The notes under the pieces were generated by a model. The model did no database searches. It was not told the origin of the DNA and was given only the letters and a program-made list of their open reading frames with translations. From positions 80,658 through 144,657 of the forward strand of contig JACOUN010000051.1 of assembly GCA_016177805.1 (NCBI GenBank): 64,000 nucleotides of DNA. Reading direction: 5' to 3'. Source of the DNA: Rhodocyclales bacterium (GTDB lineage: Bacteria; Pseudomonadota; Gammaproteobacteria; Burkholderiales; Rhodocyclaceae). Shown here piece by piece: positions 47,630 to 56,883 of the stretch. Numbering within the stretch: the first letter of the stretch is position 1; every line of letters starts with the position of its first letter. The position numbers and the translations under genes were made by a program.

Positions 47630-48790
47630 ATGAAGATTCATGAGTATCAGGCAAAAGAAATACTGAGAAAATTCGGTGTCGTGACACCGAAGGGCATACC
47701 CTGCTTTTCCGTTGAGGAAGCTGTCAAGGCCGCCGAACAGCTCGGGGGCAATATCTGGGTAGTCAAGGCGCAGATTCATGCGGGCGGGCGCGGTAAAGGC
47801 GGCGGCGTCAAGATCGCCAAGACCCTGCACGAAGTTCAGGCGCAGGCTGCCAGCATCCTCGGCATGCAACTGGTGACGCATCAAACCGGGCCCGAAGGGC
47901 AGTTGGTGCGGCGGCTGCTGATCGAGGAAGGCGCGGACATCAAGAAAGAATATTACGTCGCCGCGCTCACCGATCGTGCCACGCAGAAGGTCGCGATGAT
48001 GGCGTCCTCGGAGGGCGGCATGGATATCGAGGAAGTCGCGCACAACACGCCCGAGAAGATCATCAAGGTGTTCGTCGATCCGCTGGTCGGCCTGACCGAC
48101 GCGCAGGCGACCGAACTGGCCCAGGGCATCGGTGTTCCCGCAGGGTCGATGGCCCAGGCGGTGGATACGCTGCAGAAGCTGTACACCTGCTACATGGAAA
48201 CCGACGCCTCGCTGGCCGAGATCAACCCGTTGATTCTCGAAGGCAACGGCAACATCAAGGCGCTCGACGCCAAGTTCAACTTCGATTCGAACGCGCTGTT
48301 CCGCCATCCCGATATCGTTGCGTACCGCGATCTGGACGAAGAAGATCCGGACGAGCTGGAGGCTTCCAAGTTCGATCTGGCCTACATCTCGCTCGATGGC
48401 AACATCGGTTGCCTGGTCAACGGCGCCGGTCTGGCGATGGCGACCATGGACACGATCAAGCTGTTCGGCGCCGAGCCGGCCAACTTCCTCGATGTGGGCG
48501 GCGGTGCAACCGCCGAGAAAGTGACCGAGGCGTTCAAGATCATGCTCAAGAACCCCAAGGTCAAGGGCATCCTGGTCAACATCTTTGGCGGCATCATGCG
48601 CTGCGACACCATCGCCAATGGCGTTGTGACGGCTGCCAGGGAAGTGCAACTTTCCGTACCGCTGGTGGTGCGCATGAAGGGTACCAACGAAGACATCGGC
48701 AAGAAGATCCTGGCCGAGTCCGGTTTGCCCATCATTTCCGCCGACACCATGGCAGACGCCGCGACCAAGATCGTCGCCGCGGTCAAGTAA
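47630..48790 (+). CDS. sucC: Succinyl-CoA synthetase (ADP-forming) beta subunit
   Basis: SucC is the nucleotide- and succinate-binding subunit of the TCA-cycle succinyl-CoA ligase. It shows [22 protein letters not shown], the ATP-grasp glycine loop [23 protein letters not shown] and [17 protein letters not shown]. It has 386 aa from ATG at 47630, with an AGGG Shine-Dalgarno. sucD follows after 11 bases. Confidence 0.96.
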   Translation: MKIHEYQAKEILRKFGVVTPKGIPCFSVEEAVKAAEQLGGNIWVVKAQIHAGGRGKGGGVKIAKTLHEVQAQAASILGMQLVTHQTGPEGQLVRRLLIEEGADIKKEYYVAALTDRATQKVAMMASSEGGMDIEEVAHNTPEKIIKVFVDPLVGLTDAQATELAQGIGVPAGSMAQAVDTLQKLYTCYMETDASLAEINPLILEGNGNIKALDAKFNFDSNALFRHPDIVAYRDLDEEDPDELEASKFDLAYISLDGNIGCLVNGAGLAMATMDTIKLFGAEPANFLDVGGGATAEKVTEAFKIMLKNPKVKGILVNIFGGIMRCDTIANGVVTAAREVQLSVPLVVRMKGTNEDIGKKILAESGLPIISADTMADAATKIVAAVK

Positions 48791-48801
48791 GGAGAGTCCG
48801 A

Positions 48802-49695
48802 ATGTCCATCCTGATCAACAAAGATACCAAAGTCATTACCCAGGGCATCACGGGCAAGACCGGCATGTTCCACACCTCCAAGTGTCGCGAGTATGCCAAC
48901 GGAGCGAACTGCTTTGTCGCTGGTGTGAATCCGAAGAAGGCGGGCGAGGAGTTCGAAGGGATTCCGATTTTCGCCGGGGTCAAGGAAGCCAGCGACGCGA
49001 CCGGCGCGACCGTTTCTGTCATCTACGTGCCGCCCGCCGGCGCAGCCGCGGCAATCTGGGAGGCGTGCGAAGCCGACCTGGATCTGGCGATCTGCATCAC
49101 CGAGGGCATCCCGGTGCGCGACATGCTGATGGTGCGCAACAAGATGAAGGCCAAAGTGGCCGCCGGTGGCAAGGAAACGCTGCTGCTGGGGCCGAACTGC
49201 CCTGGGCTGATCACACCCGACGAAATCAAGATCGGCATCATGCCCGGCCACATCCATCGCAAGGGCCGCATCGGCGTGGTATCGCGCTCCGGCACGCTGA
49301 CCTATGAAGCCGTCGCGCAGTTGACCGAAATCGGTCTGGGCCAGTCTTCCGCGGTCGGTATTGGCGGCGACCCGATCAACGGGCTGAAGCACATCGACGT
49401 GATGAAGATGTTCAACGACGATCCCGATACCGATGCAGTCATCATGATCGGTGAAATCGGCGGACCCGACGAGGCCGAAGCCGCGCAGTGGTGCAAGGCC
49501 AATATGAAGAAACCCGTCGTCGGCTTCATCGCCGGGGTTACCGCGCCCGCGGGCAAGCGCATGGGCCATGCCGGTGCGCTGATTTCAGGCGGCGCCGACA
49601 CCGCCGACGCCAAGCTGGCGATCATGGAAGAGTGCGGCTTCACGGTGACGCGCGATCCGTCCGAGATGGCCAAGCTGCTCAAGGCCATGCTGTAA
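48802..49695 (+). CDS. sucD: Succinyl-CoA synthetase alpha subunit
   Basis: SucD binds CoA and carries the phosphorylated histidine of succinyl-CoA ligase. It has [25 protein letters not shown], the [10 protein letters not shown] motif and the active His in the [20 protein letters not shown] segment [20 protein letters not shown]. It has 297 aa with a strong Shine-Dalgarno (AAGGAGA) formed at the sucC stop. A terminator follows. Confidence 0.96.
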   Translation: MSILINKDTKVITQGITGKTGMFHTSKCREYANGANCFVAGVNPKKAGEEFEGIPIFAGVKEASDATGATVSVIYVPPAGAAAAIWEACEADLDLAICITEGIPVRDMLMVRNKMKAKVAAGGKETLLLGPNCPGLITPDEIKIGIMPGHIHRKGRIGVVSRSGTLTYEAVAQLTEIGLGQSSAVGIGGDPINGLKHIDVMKMFNDDPDTDAVIMIGEIGGPDEAEAAQWCKANMKKPVVGFIAGVTAPAGKRMGHAGALISGGADTADAKLAIMEECGFTVTRDPSEMAKLLKAML

Positions 49696-49717
49696 GTCAG
49701 ACTGCAGCGACACGCAG

Positions 49718-49749
49718 AAAGGCGCCGGTCATCCGGCGCTTTTCTTTTA
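49718..49749 (+). terminator. Intrinsic terminator of sucCD
   Basis: GCGCCGG (49722-49728), loop TCAT, CCGGCGC (49733-49739), followed by TTTTCTTTT. It lies 26 bases after the sucD stop. Confidence 0.9.
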
Positions 49750-49821
49750 TGTGGCCGCGCTACAATGAATTGTCGAGAGCGCGTAATGAAAGGCAATCAC
49801 GAGTCGTTGCTGGAGAGAAGG

Positions 49822-50775
49822 ATGGCTGTTTATCTCAACGAAGACGAGGTTACCGCGCTGCTCGACATGCCCATGGCCATGGACGCGGTCGAGCAGGTCA
49901 TGGCGGCGCACGCCCGTGGCGAAGTCATCGATTTTCCGCGCCAGCGGGTGCGCCTGCCGGGTTCGATCACCCACATGCTGCAGGGTGGGGTGCCAGCGGT
50001 CAATTTGACCGGCTTCAAGGTGTATACCTCGGCCGGTGGGCGGGCGCGTTTCTGGGTGCACCTCTTCGATGCTACTAGTGGCGTGGCGGTTGCGGTGCTG
50101 GAAGCCGACCGTTTGGGCATGATCCGGACCGGGGCGGCCGGCGGGGTGGCGGCGAAGTATCTCGCGCGCTCCGATGCGCGCATTGCCGGGGTGTTCGGCG
50201 GGGGATGGCAGGCCGAAGGGCAGATCCTGGCGTTGTGCGCGGGGCGGGCGCTGGAACGTATCAAGGTCTTTGCGCGTAACCGGGAGCGCCTGATGGCATT
50301 TTGCGAGCGCATGAGCAGGTCGACCGGATTTGCGGTCGTACCATCATCGAGTGCCGAGGAAACGGTGCGCGGCTCGGACATCGTGGTCACCATCACGTCC
50401 TCGCCCAAACCCCTGTTCGAGGCGGACTGGCTGGAGCCTGGGGTGCACATCACCGCCGCCGGATCCAACAGCCTTGCACGTCAGGAGCTTTCCGAGGCGA
50501 CCGTGCGGCGTGCCGATGTGGTGTGCGTGGATGCGCGCGAGACGGCGATCCGGGAAGCGGGCGACTTGATGCCGTTGCTGGAAAAGGGGCGAACGCACCC
50601 AGGGCGGTGGGTGGAACTGGGCGAGGTGATCACCGGCGCCAGATCGGGGCGCACGGAACCCGATCAGATCACGTTGTTCGAATCACAGGGAATGGCGATA
50701 CAGGACATCGCGGTGGCCGCGCGCGTGTTGCAGGCGCTGCCCGACCACGGTGTGGGTACGGCCCTGCCTTACTGA
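49822..50775 (+). CDS. Ornithine cyclodeaminase / mu-crystallin family protein
   Basis: This NAD(P)-dependent family includes ornithine cyclodeaminase, alanine dehydrogenase, pyrroline-2-carboxylate and ketimine reductases. It is 317 aa. The substrate-binding Arg and Lys lie in FPRQRVRLPG and LTGFKVYTS, and a Rossmann nucleotide region includes AGVFGGGWQAEGQI; that glycine motif is slightly unusual (GGGWQA for GxGxQA). The start ATG 49822 has GGAG at good spacing; ATG 49786 is an alternative. Substrate cannot be assigned. It is followed by a PP2C phosphatase gene 9 bases downstream, so they may be co-transcribed. Confidence 0.82.
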   Translation: MAVYLNEDEVTALLDMPMAMDAVEQVMAAHARGEVIDFPRQRVRLPGSITHMLQGGVPAVNLTGFKVYTSAGGRARFWVHLFDATSGVAVAVLEADRLGMIRTGAAGGVAAKYLARSDARIAGVFGGGWQAEGQILALCAGRALERIKVFARNRERLMAFCERMSRSTGFAVVPSSSAEETVRGSDIVVTITSSPKPLFEADWLEPGVHITAAGSNSLARQELSEATVRRADVVCVDARETAIREAGDLMPLLEKGRTHPGRWVELGEVITGARSGRTEPDQITLFESQGMAIQDIAVAARVLQALPDHGVGTALPY

Positions 50776-50784
50776 GGAAGCAGG

Positions 50785-51549
50785 ATGTGCGCGTCAGGCA
50801 AGGATCACAGTGGTTTCTCCGTTGAGTTCGCGGCGCGTTCGGATGTGGGCAGAGTCCGGGTGCGCAATGAAGATGCGCTGCACGTGGATTACCAGCGTGG
50901 CTGGGCGGTGCTCGCAGACGGCATGGGTGGCTACTATGGCGGGGACGTGGCGGCCAAGCTCGGTGTCGATGTGGTGGTGCGCATACTGACGCGGGAGTTT
51001 CACAGTGAGATGATGACGGAGCAGGTCCAGCACGTGCTCACGCGCGCGGTGGAAGAGGCCAATGATCAGATCTGGCTGGCGGGCCTGATGAACCCGGTTT
51101 ACCTGGGAATGGGCAGCACCCTGGTGGTCGCGGTGTTCATGGGGGATATGGTGATGTCGGCGCACGTGGGCGACTCGCGCCTGTACCGGCTGCGTCCGGC
51201 GGGATTGGAGCAGTTGACGCGAGACCATAGCATCGTGCAGGAGCAAATCGATGAAGGCCTGGTGAGCAGGGAACAGGCGCGCCACGCACCGATACGCAAC
51301 ATGTTGACGCGCGGACTCGGTGTGATGGATGTCGTGGTGCCGGAAGTCGGATTGCACGCTGCCCAGGATGGCGATGTTTTTCTGCTGTGCTCGGATGGCC
51401 TGACCGACATGCTCGAAGATGACGAAATCGCTCAGCGACTCGGCCGTGGCAACTCGCTCGACGGCGTGGTGGACGACCTGATAGATTCAGCAAATGCGCG
51501 GGGCGGGCGCGATAACGTATCGGTTATCGTGGCCAGGTTGCGCATGTAA
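50785..51549 (+). CDS. PP2C-family serine/threonine protein phosphatase
   Basis: This is a bacterial PPM/PP2C phosphatase of 254 aa. The metal-binding motifs are all present: RVRNEDAL, LADGMGGYYGG, HVGDSRLYRL, LCSDGLTDML and GGRDNVSVIV. It is soluble, with no signal peptide. A Shine-Dalgarno AGGAAGCAGG precedes ATG 50785. The next gene encodes an FHA-domain protein, which binds phosphothreonine. The pair suggests a phospho-signalling module, but no Ser/Thr kinase gene is in the window. Confidence 0.92.
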   Translation: MCASGKDHSGFSVEFAARSDVGRVRVRNEDALHVDYQRGWAVLADGMGGYYGGDVAAKLGVDVVVRILTREFHSEMMTEQVQHVLTRAVEEANDQIWLAGLMNPVYLGMGSTLVVAVFMGDMVMSAHVGDSRLYRLRPAGLEQLTRDHSIVQEQIDEGLVSREQARHAPIRNMLTRGLGVMDVVVPEVGLHAAQDGDVFLLCSDGLTDMLEDDEIAQRLGRGNSLDGVVDDLIDSANARGGRDNVSVIVARLRM

Positions 51550-51608
51550 CCAGACGCCCGGATCGGCGTATCGATCCCGAGGCGCCCAGACTGGATGGAA
51601 AGAACGTA

Positions 51609-52304
51609 ATGGCTAAGCTGGTACTTAGTATGGATGGCCTGGTGCTCAAGGAGATATCCTTGGACAAGCCGCGCATCACCATCGGGCGCAAGGCGAACAA
51701 CGATATCCAGATCGACAATCTGGCGATCAGCGGGCAGCACGCCGCGATCGCGGTGATACTCGACGATGCGTTCCTCGAAGATCTGAACAGCACCAACGGG
51801 ACCTACGTCAACGGACAATCGGTCAAGAAGCGGGTGCTGCAGGATAACGATGTTGTCGAGATGGGCAAGTACCGTCTCAAGTACATGCTGGAAGGAGGCG
51901 AGGGCGGCTCGGTGACGGGTGCGACGGGTGGCTTGGGTGCGCCGCTGGACACCGCATTGGATGCGCCCGCCGACCAACCCGCTGCCGGGGCGGCTGCCAA
52001 GCCCGCCGCGGCGGGTGAGGCGGTGCCCGCCAGCGCACCGCGCCTGGGGGTTGTGCGTGTGCTCAGCGGTCCCAATGCGGGGCGGGAGGTGTCGCTCGAC
52101 AAGCCCAGGACGTCGCTGGGCAAACCTGGCCACCAGGTGGCCGTGATCGTGCGCAAGCCGGACGGCTACCTCATCACCCACATTGAAGGGGCGGTGTACC
52201 CCAAGGTGAATGGCATAGAGCTGGCGGCCGAGGGGCGGCGCCTCGGCGATCATGACAGCATAGAAATCGCGGGTGTGAAGATGGAGTTTCTGCTCCGTTC
52301 GTGA
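51609..52304 (+). CDS. FHA-domain protein
   Basis: This is a 231-aa cytoplasmic protein. The N-terminal FHA domain (about residues 5-95) has the phosphothreonine-binding residues ITIGRKANNDIQI, SGQHA and LNSTNGTYVNG. After an Ala/Pro/Gly linker, a second FHA-like fold (about 145-230, VRVLSGPNAGREVSLDKPRTSLGK, VNGIEL, DHDSIEIAG) has lost the RS/H and N-G binding residues and is probably degenerate. It follows the PP2C gene by 59 bases and may bind its target phosphoprotein. Confidence 0.88.
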   Translation: MAKLVLSMDGLVLKEISLDKPRITIGRKANNDIQIDNLAISGQHAAIAVILDDAFLEDLNSTNGTYVNGQSVKKRVLQDNDVVEMGKYRLKYMLEGGEGGSVTGATGGLGAPLDTALDAPADQPAAGAAAKPAAAGEAVPASAPRLGVVRVLSGPNAGREVSLDKPRTSLGKPGHQVAVIVRKPDGYLITHIEGAVYPKVNGIELAAEGRRLGDHDSIEIAGVKMEFLLRS

Positions 52305-52425
52305 GCGGCTTGCGTCCCGATCATCCGCACCCGGCATCCACCCGCATGTCGCGTCCCCCTGACTCAACCTCAACGGCAAGTCACGGCGCTCGCCTCGATA
52401 GTGTTCCCGCGCACAGGAGATATTG

Positions 52426-53121
52426 ATGTTTCGCATTGCACCCAGCATTTTGTCGGCCGATTTTGCCTGTCTGGGAGACGAGGTAAGGAACGTTGTCGCC
52501 TCGGGGGCCGACTGGATCCATTTCGACGTGATGGACAACCACTACGTGCCCAACCTCACGATAGGCCCGTTGGTTTGCGAGGCGATAAGGCCGCATACCA
52601 CCGTGCCGATCGACGTGCATCTGATGGTCAGACCGGTGGATCGCATCATCCCTGACTTTGCCAAGGCCGGCGCCGATCTGATTTCGTTTCACCCCGAGGC
52701 CTCGGAGCACATCGACCGCAGTCTGGGCGTGATCCGCGACGTGGGGTGCCAGGCGGGCCTGGTGTTCAATCCGGCCACCCCCTTGCACTATCTCGACCAC
52801 GTCCTCGATAAACTCGATCTGGTCCTGCTGATGAGCGTCAACCCCGGATTCGGGGGGCAGAAGTTCATTCCAGAAACGCTCAACAAACTGCGGCTGGCAC
52901 GCGCCAAGCTCGACGATTATGCGCAGCGCAGCGGGCGTCGCATCCTGCTGCAGATCGACGGCGGGGTGAAGATCGACAACATTGCCGAGATTGCGCATGC
53001 CGGCGCCGATACCTTTGTCGCCGGTTCCTCGGTGTTCGGCGCGGCGTCCGCGAGCGACCCGCATCGCTACGACAGCGTGATCGCCGCCCTGCGCGGGCAA
53101 TTGGGCCAGGTCGCGCAGTGA
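52426..53121 (+). CDS. rpe: Ribulose-phosphate 3-epimerase
   Basis: Rpe interconverts ribulose-5-phosphate and xylulose-5-phosphate in the pentose phosphate pathway. It is a TIM barrel with [54 protein letters not shown] and QIDGGVK, covering metal and phosphate ligands. It has 231 aa from ATG 52426 (Shine-Dalgarno AGGAGA). The stop overlaps gph (GTGA). rpe-gph-trpE is a conserved betaproteobacterial order. Confidence 0.95.
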   Translation: MFRIAPSILSADFACLGDEVRNVVASGADWIHFDVMDNHYVPNLTIGPLVCEAIRPHTTVPIDVHLMVRPVDRIIPDFAKAGADLISFHPEASEHIDRSLGVIRDVGCQAGLVFNPATPLHYLDHVLDKLDLVLLMSVNPGFGGQKFIPETLNKLRLARAKLDDYAQRSGRRILLQIDGGVKIDNIAEIAHAGADTFVAGSSVFGAASASDPHRYDSVIAALRGQLGQVAQ

Positions 53122-53795
53122 GCCAGTCGCGCTTTCCGGTGCGTGCGGTGCTGTTCGACCTGGACGGCACGCTGCTCGATACCATTGATGATCTGGCCGA
53201 TGCGGCCAACCGGATGCTGGCGGATCTCAACCGCAGTGCGCGCCCGCGCGAGCAGATCCATTCCTTTGTCGGCAAGGGGGTGGCGAATCTGGTCAGGCGC
53301 TGCATGACCGAAGACACGCATGCGACCGAAAGCGAGATCGACCAGGCCTTGACCCTGTTCCTTGCGCACTACGCGACGCTCAACGGCGAGCGCAGTACCG
53401 TCTATCCGGGCATCGTCGAGACGCTGGAGGCGATGCGCGTGCGTGGGTTGCAACTGGCCTGCGTGACCAACAAGGCGGCGGCGTTCACCCAGCCCTTGCT
53501 CCGGCGCATGGGGCTGGACGGGTATTTTGCGTCGGTGGTGTGCGGTGACACCCTCGCCACGCGCAAGCCGGACCCGGAGATGCTCGTGCATGCCTGCGCC
53601 GTGCTGGGTGCCACCCCGGCACAGGCGCTGATGATAGGTGACTCGGCCAACGACGCGCTGGCCGCCCGCGGCGCTGGCATGCCGGTGCTGCTGTTGACAT
53701 ACGGTTATAGCGAGGGGATGGCTGTGGACACCATCGATTGCGATGGGCTACTATCGAACGCAGTGCTGGCGCTGGACCGGATTTCGGTCATCTGA
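53118..53795 (+). CDS. gph: Phosphoglycolate phosphatase
   Basis: Gph is a HAD phosphatase removing 2-phosphoglycolate formed by DNA repair or oxygenation reactions. It has [17 protein letters not shown], an alpha-helical cap, VTNKAAAF and [16 protein letters not shown]. It has 225 aa. GTG at 53118 overlaps the rpe stop. The trp leader begins about 106 bases downstream. Confidence 0.93.
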   Translation: MSQSRFPVRAVLFDLDGTLLDTIDDLADAANRMLADLNRSARPREQIHSFVGKGVANLVRRCMTEDTHATESEIDQALTLFLAHYATLNGERSTVYPGIVETLEAMRVRGLQLACVTNKAAAFTQPLLRRMGLDGYFASVVCGDTLATRKPDPEMLVHACAVLGATPAQALMIGDSANDALAARGAGMPVLLLTYGYSEGMAVDTIDCDGLLSNAVLALDRISVI

Positions 53796-53901
53796 CGCCT
53801 TGCCCGGCGGGCTCCCGCTCGATCCATTCATCATATTGACTGCCCCGATCATCGTGACTCCCAGAAAACGTCATTCATGCAAGGAATACACACAACGCGC
53901 A

Positions 53902-53952
53902 ATGGATAGCCTCCGTTGGCGTTGCTGGCGTTCTTGGCCCGTGGGCCAATAA
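53902..53952 (+). CDS. trpL: trp operon leader peptide (16 aa, three Trp)
   Basis: The short frame reads [16 protein letters not shown] and then TAA. Three TGG codons in 16 positions, directly upstream of trpE and overlapping a hairpin, are the hallmark of a tryptophan attenuator. An AAGGAA sequence 15 bases before the ATG may be its ribosome-binding site, although this is a long spacing. When charged tRNA-Trp is scarce, a ribosome stalled at these codons would change which downstream hairpin forms. Confidence 0.85.
   Translation: MDSLRWRCWRSWPVGQ
53934..53949 (+). promoter_or_regulatory. Hairpin overlapping the end of the trp leader peptide
   Basis: TTGGCCC (53934-53940) and GGGCCAA (53943-53949) form a 7-bp stem that includes the last Trp codon and ends at the leader stop codon. 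This corresponds to the pause or 1:2 position of an attenuator. The two-base loop would have to open by at least one base pair. Confidence 0.6.
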
Positions 53953-53967
53953 ATCGCGACATCTTTG

Positions 53968-53989
53968 CGCGGATGCCTCCGCATCCGCG
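53968..53989 (+). terminator. Candidate trp attenuator terminator hairpin
   Basis: CGCGGATGC (53968-53976), loop CTCC and GCATCCGCG (53981-53989) form a perfect 9-bp GC-rich stem 15 bases after the leader stop codon. The following TTCCTTGC is a poor U-tract, so termination may be partial. I could not identify the alternative antiterminator pairing with certainty. Confidence 0.6.
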
Positions 53990-54026
53990 TTCCTTGCAAG
54001 ATACCGACCGTGTTTCTGGAGTTCCC

Positions 54027-55514
54027 ATGCTTGAGCAAGAATTCAACGCCCTTGCGGCACAAGGCTACAACCGTATCCCGGTAACGATCGAGACGTTTGC
54101 CGATCTCGATACGCCGCTATCCATCTACCTCAAGCTCGCCAACGAACCGTGGAGCTATCTGCTTGAATCGGTTCAGGGGGGCGAGCGCTTCGGTCGCTAC
54201 TCGATCATCGGACTGGCCGCGACCACGCGGATCGAGGTCTACGGCCGCTCGGCGCTGCTGCTGACCGGCAACCGCCTGGTCGAACGGCGCGACTATGGCG
54301 ATCCGCTCAACTACGTGGCCGAGTGCATGGCCCGTATCAAGGTGCCGCCGCGCGACGGCTTGCCGCGCTTCGCGGGCGGATTCGTCGGTTGCTTCGGCTA
54401 CGACACGGTGCGCTACATCGAGCCCCGGCTGGCCAAGGTCGAAAAGCACGACGATCTGGGTACCCCGGACATCCTGCTGCTGCTGTCCGAGGAAATCGCG
54501 ATCGTCGACAACCTGTCGGGCAAGCTCACGCTGGTGGTGTATGCCGAGCCGGAAGTGCCGGGGGCCTACAAACGCGCGCGCAAGCGCCTGCGTGAGTTGC
54601 TCGCGCGCTTGCGCGCGCCGGTCGAGATTCCGGCTGACGTGCGGACTGAACCGCAAGAAGCGGTATCGAGCTTCGGCGAAGCCGAGTTCAAGGCGGCGGT
54701 CGATCGCGCCAAACAGTACATCGTGGACGGCGACATCATGCAGGTGGTGCTGGCGCAGCGCATGAGCAAGCCGTTCTCGGCCAGTCCGCTGGCGCTGTAT
54801 CGGGCCATCCGCACGCTCAATCCGTCGCCCTACATGTTCTACTTCAATTTCGAGGATTTCCAGGTTGTCGGTGCCTCGCCCGAGATCCTGGTGCGCCTTG
54901 ACGATGACGGAGACGGGCGCCGCGTCACGGTGCGCCCGATCGCCGGGACCCGTCCGCGTGGCGCGACGCCGGCCGAAGACGTGGCGCTGGAAGCCGATCT
55001 GCTCTCCGACGAGAAGGAGTGCGCCGAGCATCTGCAACTACTCGATCTGGGGCGCAACGACGCGGGGCGCGTGTCGCGAACCGGGACCGTCAAGGTGACC
55101 GAGCAGTTCAGCGTCGAACGCTATTCGCATGTGATGCATATCGTGTCGAACGTGGAGAGCCGGCTTGCCGATGGTTTGAACGCGCTGGCGGTGCTGCGCG
55201 CGACCTTCCCGGCGGGCACCGTGTCCGGCGCGCCCAAGTTGCGCGCGATGGAGATCATCGACGAGCTGGAGCCGTTCAAGCGCGGCATCTACGCCGGCGC
55301 GGTCGGCTACATCGGTTTCCATGGCGACATGGATCTGGCGATCGCGATACGAACCGCAGTGGTGAAGGACGGTCACATCCATGTCCAGGCCGGGGCCGGC
55401 ATCGTAGCCGACTCCAACCCCGATTCCGAATGGCAGGAAACGCAGAACAAGGCCCGCGCGATGCTGCGTGCGGCGGAAATGGCGGAGTGCGGTCTCGACA
55501 CCCGAATCGACTGA
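54027..55514 (+). CDS. trpE: Anthranilate synthase component I
   Basis: TrpE converts chorismate and ammonia to anthranilate, the first step of tryptophan synthesis, with TrpG as glutaminase. It has the feedback-site region [18 protein letters not shown] near residue 50 and the chorismate-binding core: [63 protein letters not shown] and [19 protein letters not shown]. It has 495 aa from ATG 54027, with Shine-Dalgarno GGAG. An in-frame extension to 53916 would run through the leader hairpins and is rejected. It is separated from trpG by five unrelated genes. Confidence 0.96.
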   Translation: MLEQEFNALAAQGYNRIPVTIETFADLDTPLSIYLKLANEPWSYLLESVQGGERFGRYSIIGLAATTRIEVYGRSALLLTGNRLVERRDYGDPLNYVAECMARIKVPPRDGLPRFAGGFVGCFGYDTVRYIEPRLAKVEKHDDLGTPDILLLLSEEIAIVDNLSGKLTLVVYAEPEVPGAYKRARKRLRELLARLRAPVEIPADVRTEPQEAVSSFGEAEFKAAVDRAKQYIVDGDIMQVVLAQRMSKPFSASPLALYRAIRTLNPSPYMFYFNFEDFQVVGASPEILVRLDDDGDGRRVTVRPIAGTRPRGATPAEDVALEADLLSDEKECAEHLQLLDLGRNDAGRVSRTGTVKVTEQFSVERYSHVMHIVSNVESRLADGLNALAVLRATFPAGTVSGAPKLRAMEIIDELEPFKRGIYAGAVGYIGFHGDMDLAIAIRTAVVKDGHIHVQAGAGIVADSNPDSEWQETQNKARAMLRAAEMAECGLDTRID

Positions 55515-55524
55515 AGGAGTCAGC

Positions 55525-56883
55525 ATGGATGCGAACGACGACACCAGCGTTTTCTACCGCAACCCGTTCAGCGACTATCCCACCGTGGCGCGTGGCGAAG
55601 GTGTGTACCTGTTCGATCAGAAAGGCAAACGCTATATGGATGCGTGCGGTGGCGCGGTCGTCTCCGCCCTCGGCCATTCGGTGCCGGAAGTGGTCGATGC
55701 GTTGAAGGCACAACTCGACAGCGTCGAGTTTGCCCACACCAGCCAGTTCACGAACGAGTCCCAAGAGGCGCTGGCCAAGCTGTTGTGCGAGCGATCGCCC
55801 GGCGGGCTCAATCATGCGTACTTCGTTTCGGGTGGCTCTGAAGCAGTCGAGTCGGCGATGAAGCTGGCGCGCGCCTACTGGGTCCAGATGGGACGCCCGG
55901 ACAAGTGGATGGTGATCGGACGGGAACAGAGCTATCACGGCAACACCCTCGGGGCACTCGCGGCGGGCGGCAACCGCTGGCGCCGCGCGATCTACGAGCC
56001 GATGCTGTTCAAGGCACCGCGCGTGGTGCCCTGTTATTGCTATCGCTGCCCGTTCGGCAAGAATCCGGCGCATTGCGCGGTCGAATGCGCGGATGACCTG
56101 GAGCGCGCGATCCTGGAGGCCGGGCCGGAAAAGGTCGCAGCCTTCATCGCCGAGCCCATCGTCGGCGCCACCGCCGGCGCGCTGGTGCCGCATGCCCAGT
56201 ATTTCAGCCGCATTCGCGAGCTCTGCGACAAATACGACGTGCTGTTCATCGCCGACGAGGTGATGACGGGGCTGGGGCGCTGCGGATCGTGGTTCGCGAT
56301 CCGCCAGTTCGGCGTGGTGCCGGACATGCTCTGTCTGGCCAAGGGGCTGGCGGCGGGCTACGTGCCGATAGGCGCGACGCTGGTGCACGACCGCATCGTC
56401 GACACCTTCCACAATCGTCGCCACATCTTCCAGCACGGCCACACCTACATGGGGCATCCGCTCGCGACCGCGGCGGGGGTGGCCGTCATCAAGTACATGG
56501 ACCAGCACAAACTGGTCGAGCGCAGCAAGAAGATGGGCGAGGAGTTGCAACAGCGCCTGCACAAGGCCTTGCATGAGCATCCGCACGTCGGCGAGATACG
56601 CGGGCGGGGCCTGTTTGTCGGCATCGAGTTCGTCGCCGACCGCGCGAGCAAGACACCGTTCGAGCCCGAACTCGCGTTCCACCGCGTATTGCGTGACCAG
56701 GCCTTCCGCAACGGGCTGATCATCTACCCGATGGGCGGCACCATCGATGGGCGGCGGGGTGACCATGTACTGGTCGCGCCGCCGTTCGTCATCACCAAGG
56801 CCCAGATCGGACGTCTGGTGGAATTGCTGGTCAAGTCCATCGATGCAGCGGTGGCCGAAATCGCGCCCAAGGTCAAGTCATGA
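55525..56883 (+). CDS. Class III (PLP-dependent) aminotransferase
   Basis: This is an aspartate aminotransferase superfamily class III enzyme of 452 aa, acting on omega-amino groups of amino acids or amines. It shows MDACGGAVVSALGHSVPEVVDAL, the PLP-binding SGGSEAVESAMKLAR, SYHGNTLGALA, the Asp in IADEVMTGLGRCG and the Schiff-base lysine in LCLAKGLAAGYVPIG. A Shine-Dalgarno GAAGGAGT follows the trpE stop. ATGA overlap with a BKACE-family gene suggests that the two act in one pathway, for example producing a beta-keto acid from a beta-amino acid that BKACE then cleaves. The substrate is unknown. Confidence 0.88.
   Translation: MDANDDTSVFYRNPFSDYPTVARGEGVYLFDQKGKRYMDACGGAVVSALGHSVPEVVDALKAQLDSVEFAHTSQFTNESQEALAKLLCERSPGGLNHAYFVSGGSEAVESAMKLARAYWVQMGRPDKWMVIGREQSYHGNTLGALAAGGNRWRRAIYEPMLFKAPRVVPCYCYRCPFGKNPAHCAVECADDLERAILEAGPEKVAAFIAEPIVGATAGALVPHAQYFSRIRELCDKYDVLFIADEVMTGLGRCGSWFAIRQFGVVPDMLCLAKGLAAGYVPIGATLVHDRIVDTFHNRRHIFQHGHTYMGHPLATAAGVAVIKYMDQHKLVERSKKMGEELQQRLHKALHEHPHVGEIRGRGLFVGIEFVADRASKTPFEPELAFHRVLRDQAFRNGLIIYPMGGTIDGRRGDHVLVAPPFVITKAQIGRLVELLVKSIDAAVAEIAPKVKS

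Larger units (their letters stand above)
53857..54022 (+). promoter_or_regulatory. trp leader region with attenuator and long-range pairing arms
   Basis: The leader ahead of trpE holds a Trp-rich short reading frame and at least two strong hairpins, listed separately. Two further complementary pairs bracket it. ACTCCCAGAAA (53857-53867) can pair with TTTCTGGAGT (54013-54022), which includes the trpE Shine-Dalgarno. TGCAAGGAA (53878-53886), the probable leader-peptide Shine-Dalgarno, can pair with TTCCTTGCA (53990-53998). A TTGACT at 53836-53841 could be a -35 box, but no good -10 follows at the right distance. Confidence 0.6.

Noticed and set aside
53857..54022. Third foldback mobile element upstream of trpE
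   Set aside because: Terminal arms are complementary, but a Trp-rich leader peptide and attenuator hairpins explain the region. It also lacks the core block shared by the elements at 14197 and 42352.
53916..54026. N-terminal extension of TrpE
   Set aside because: The in-frame upstream codons run through the leader hairpins and encode nothing TrpE-like. ATG 54027 has a good Shine-Dalgarno and gives the usual N-terminus.
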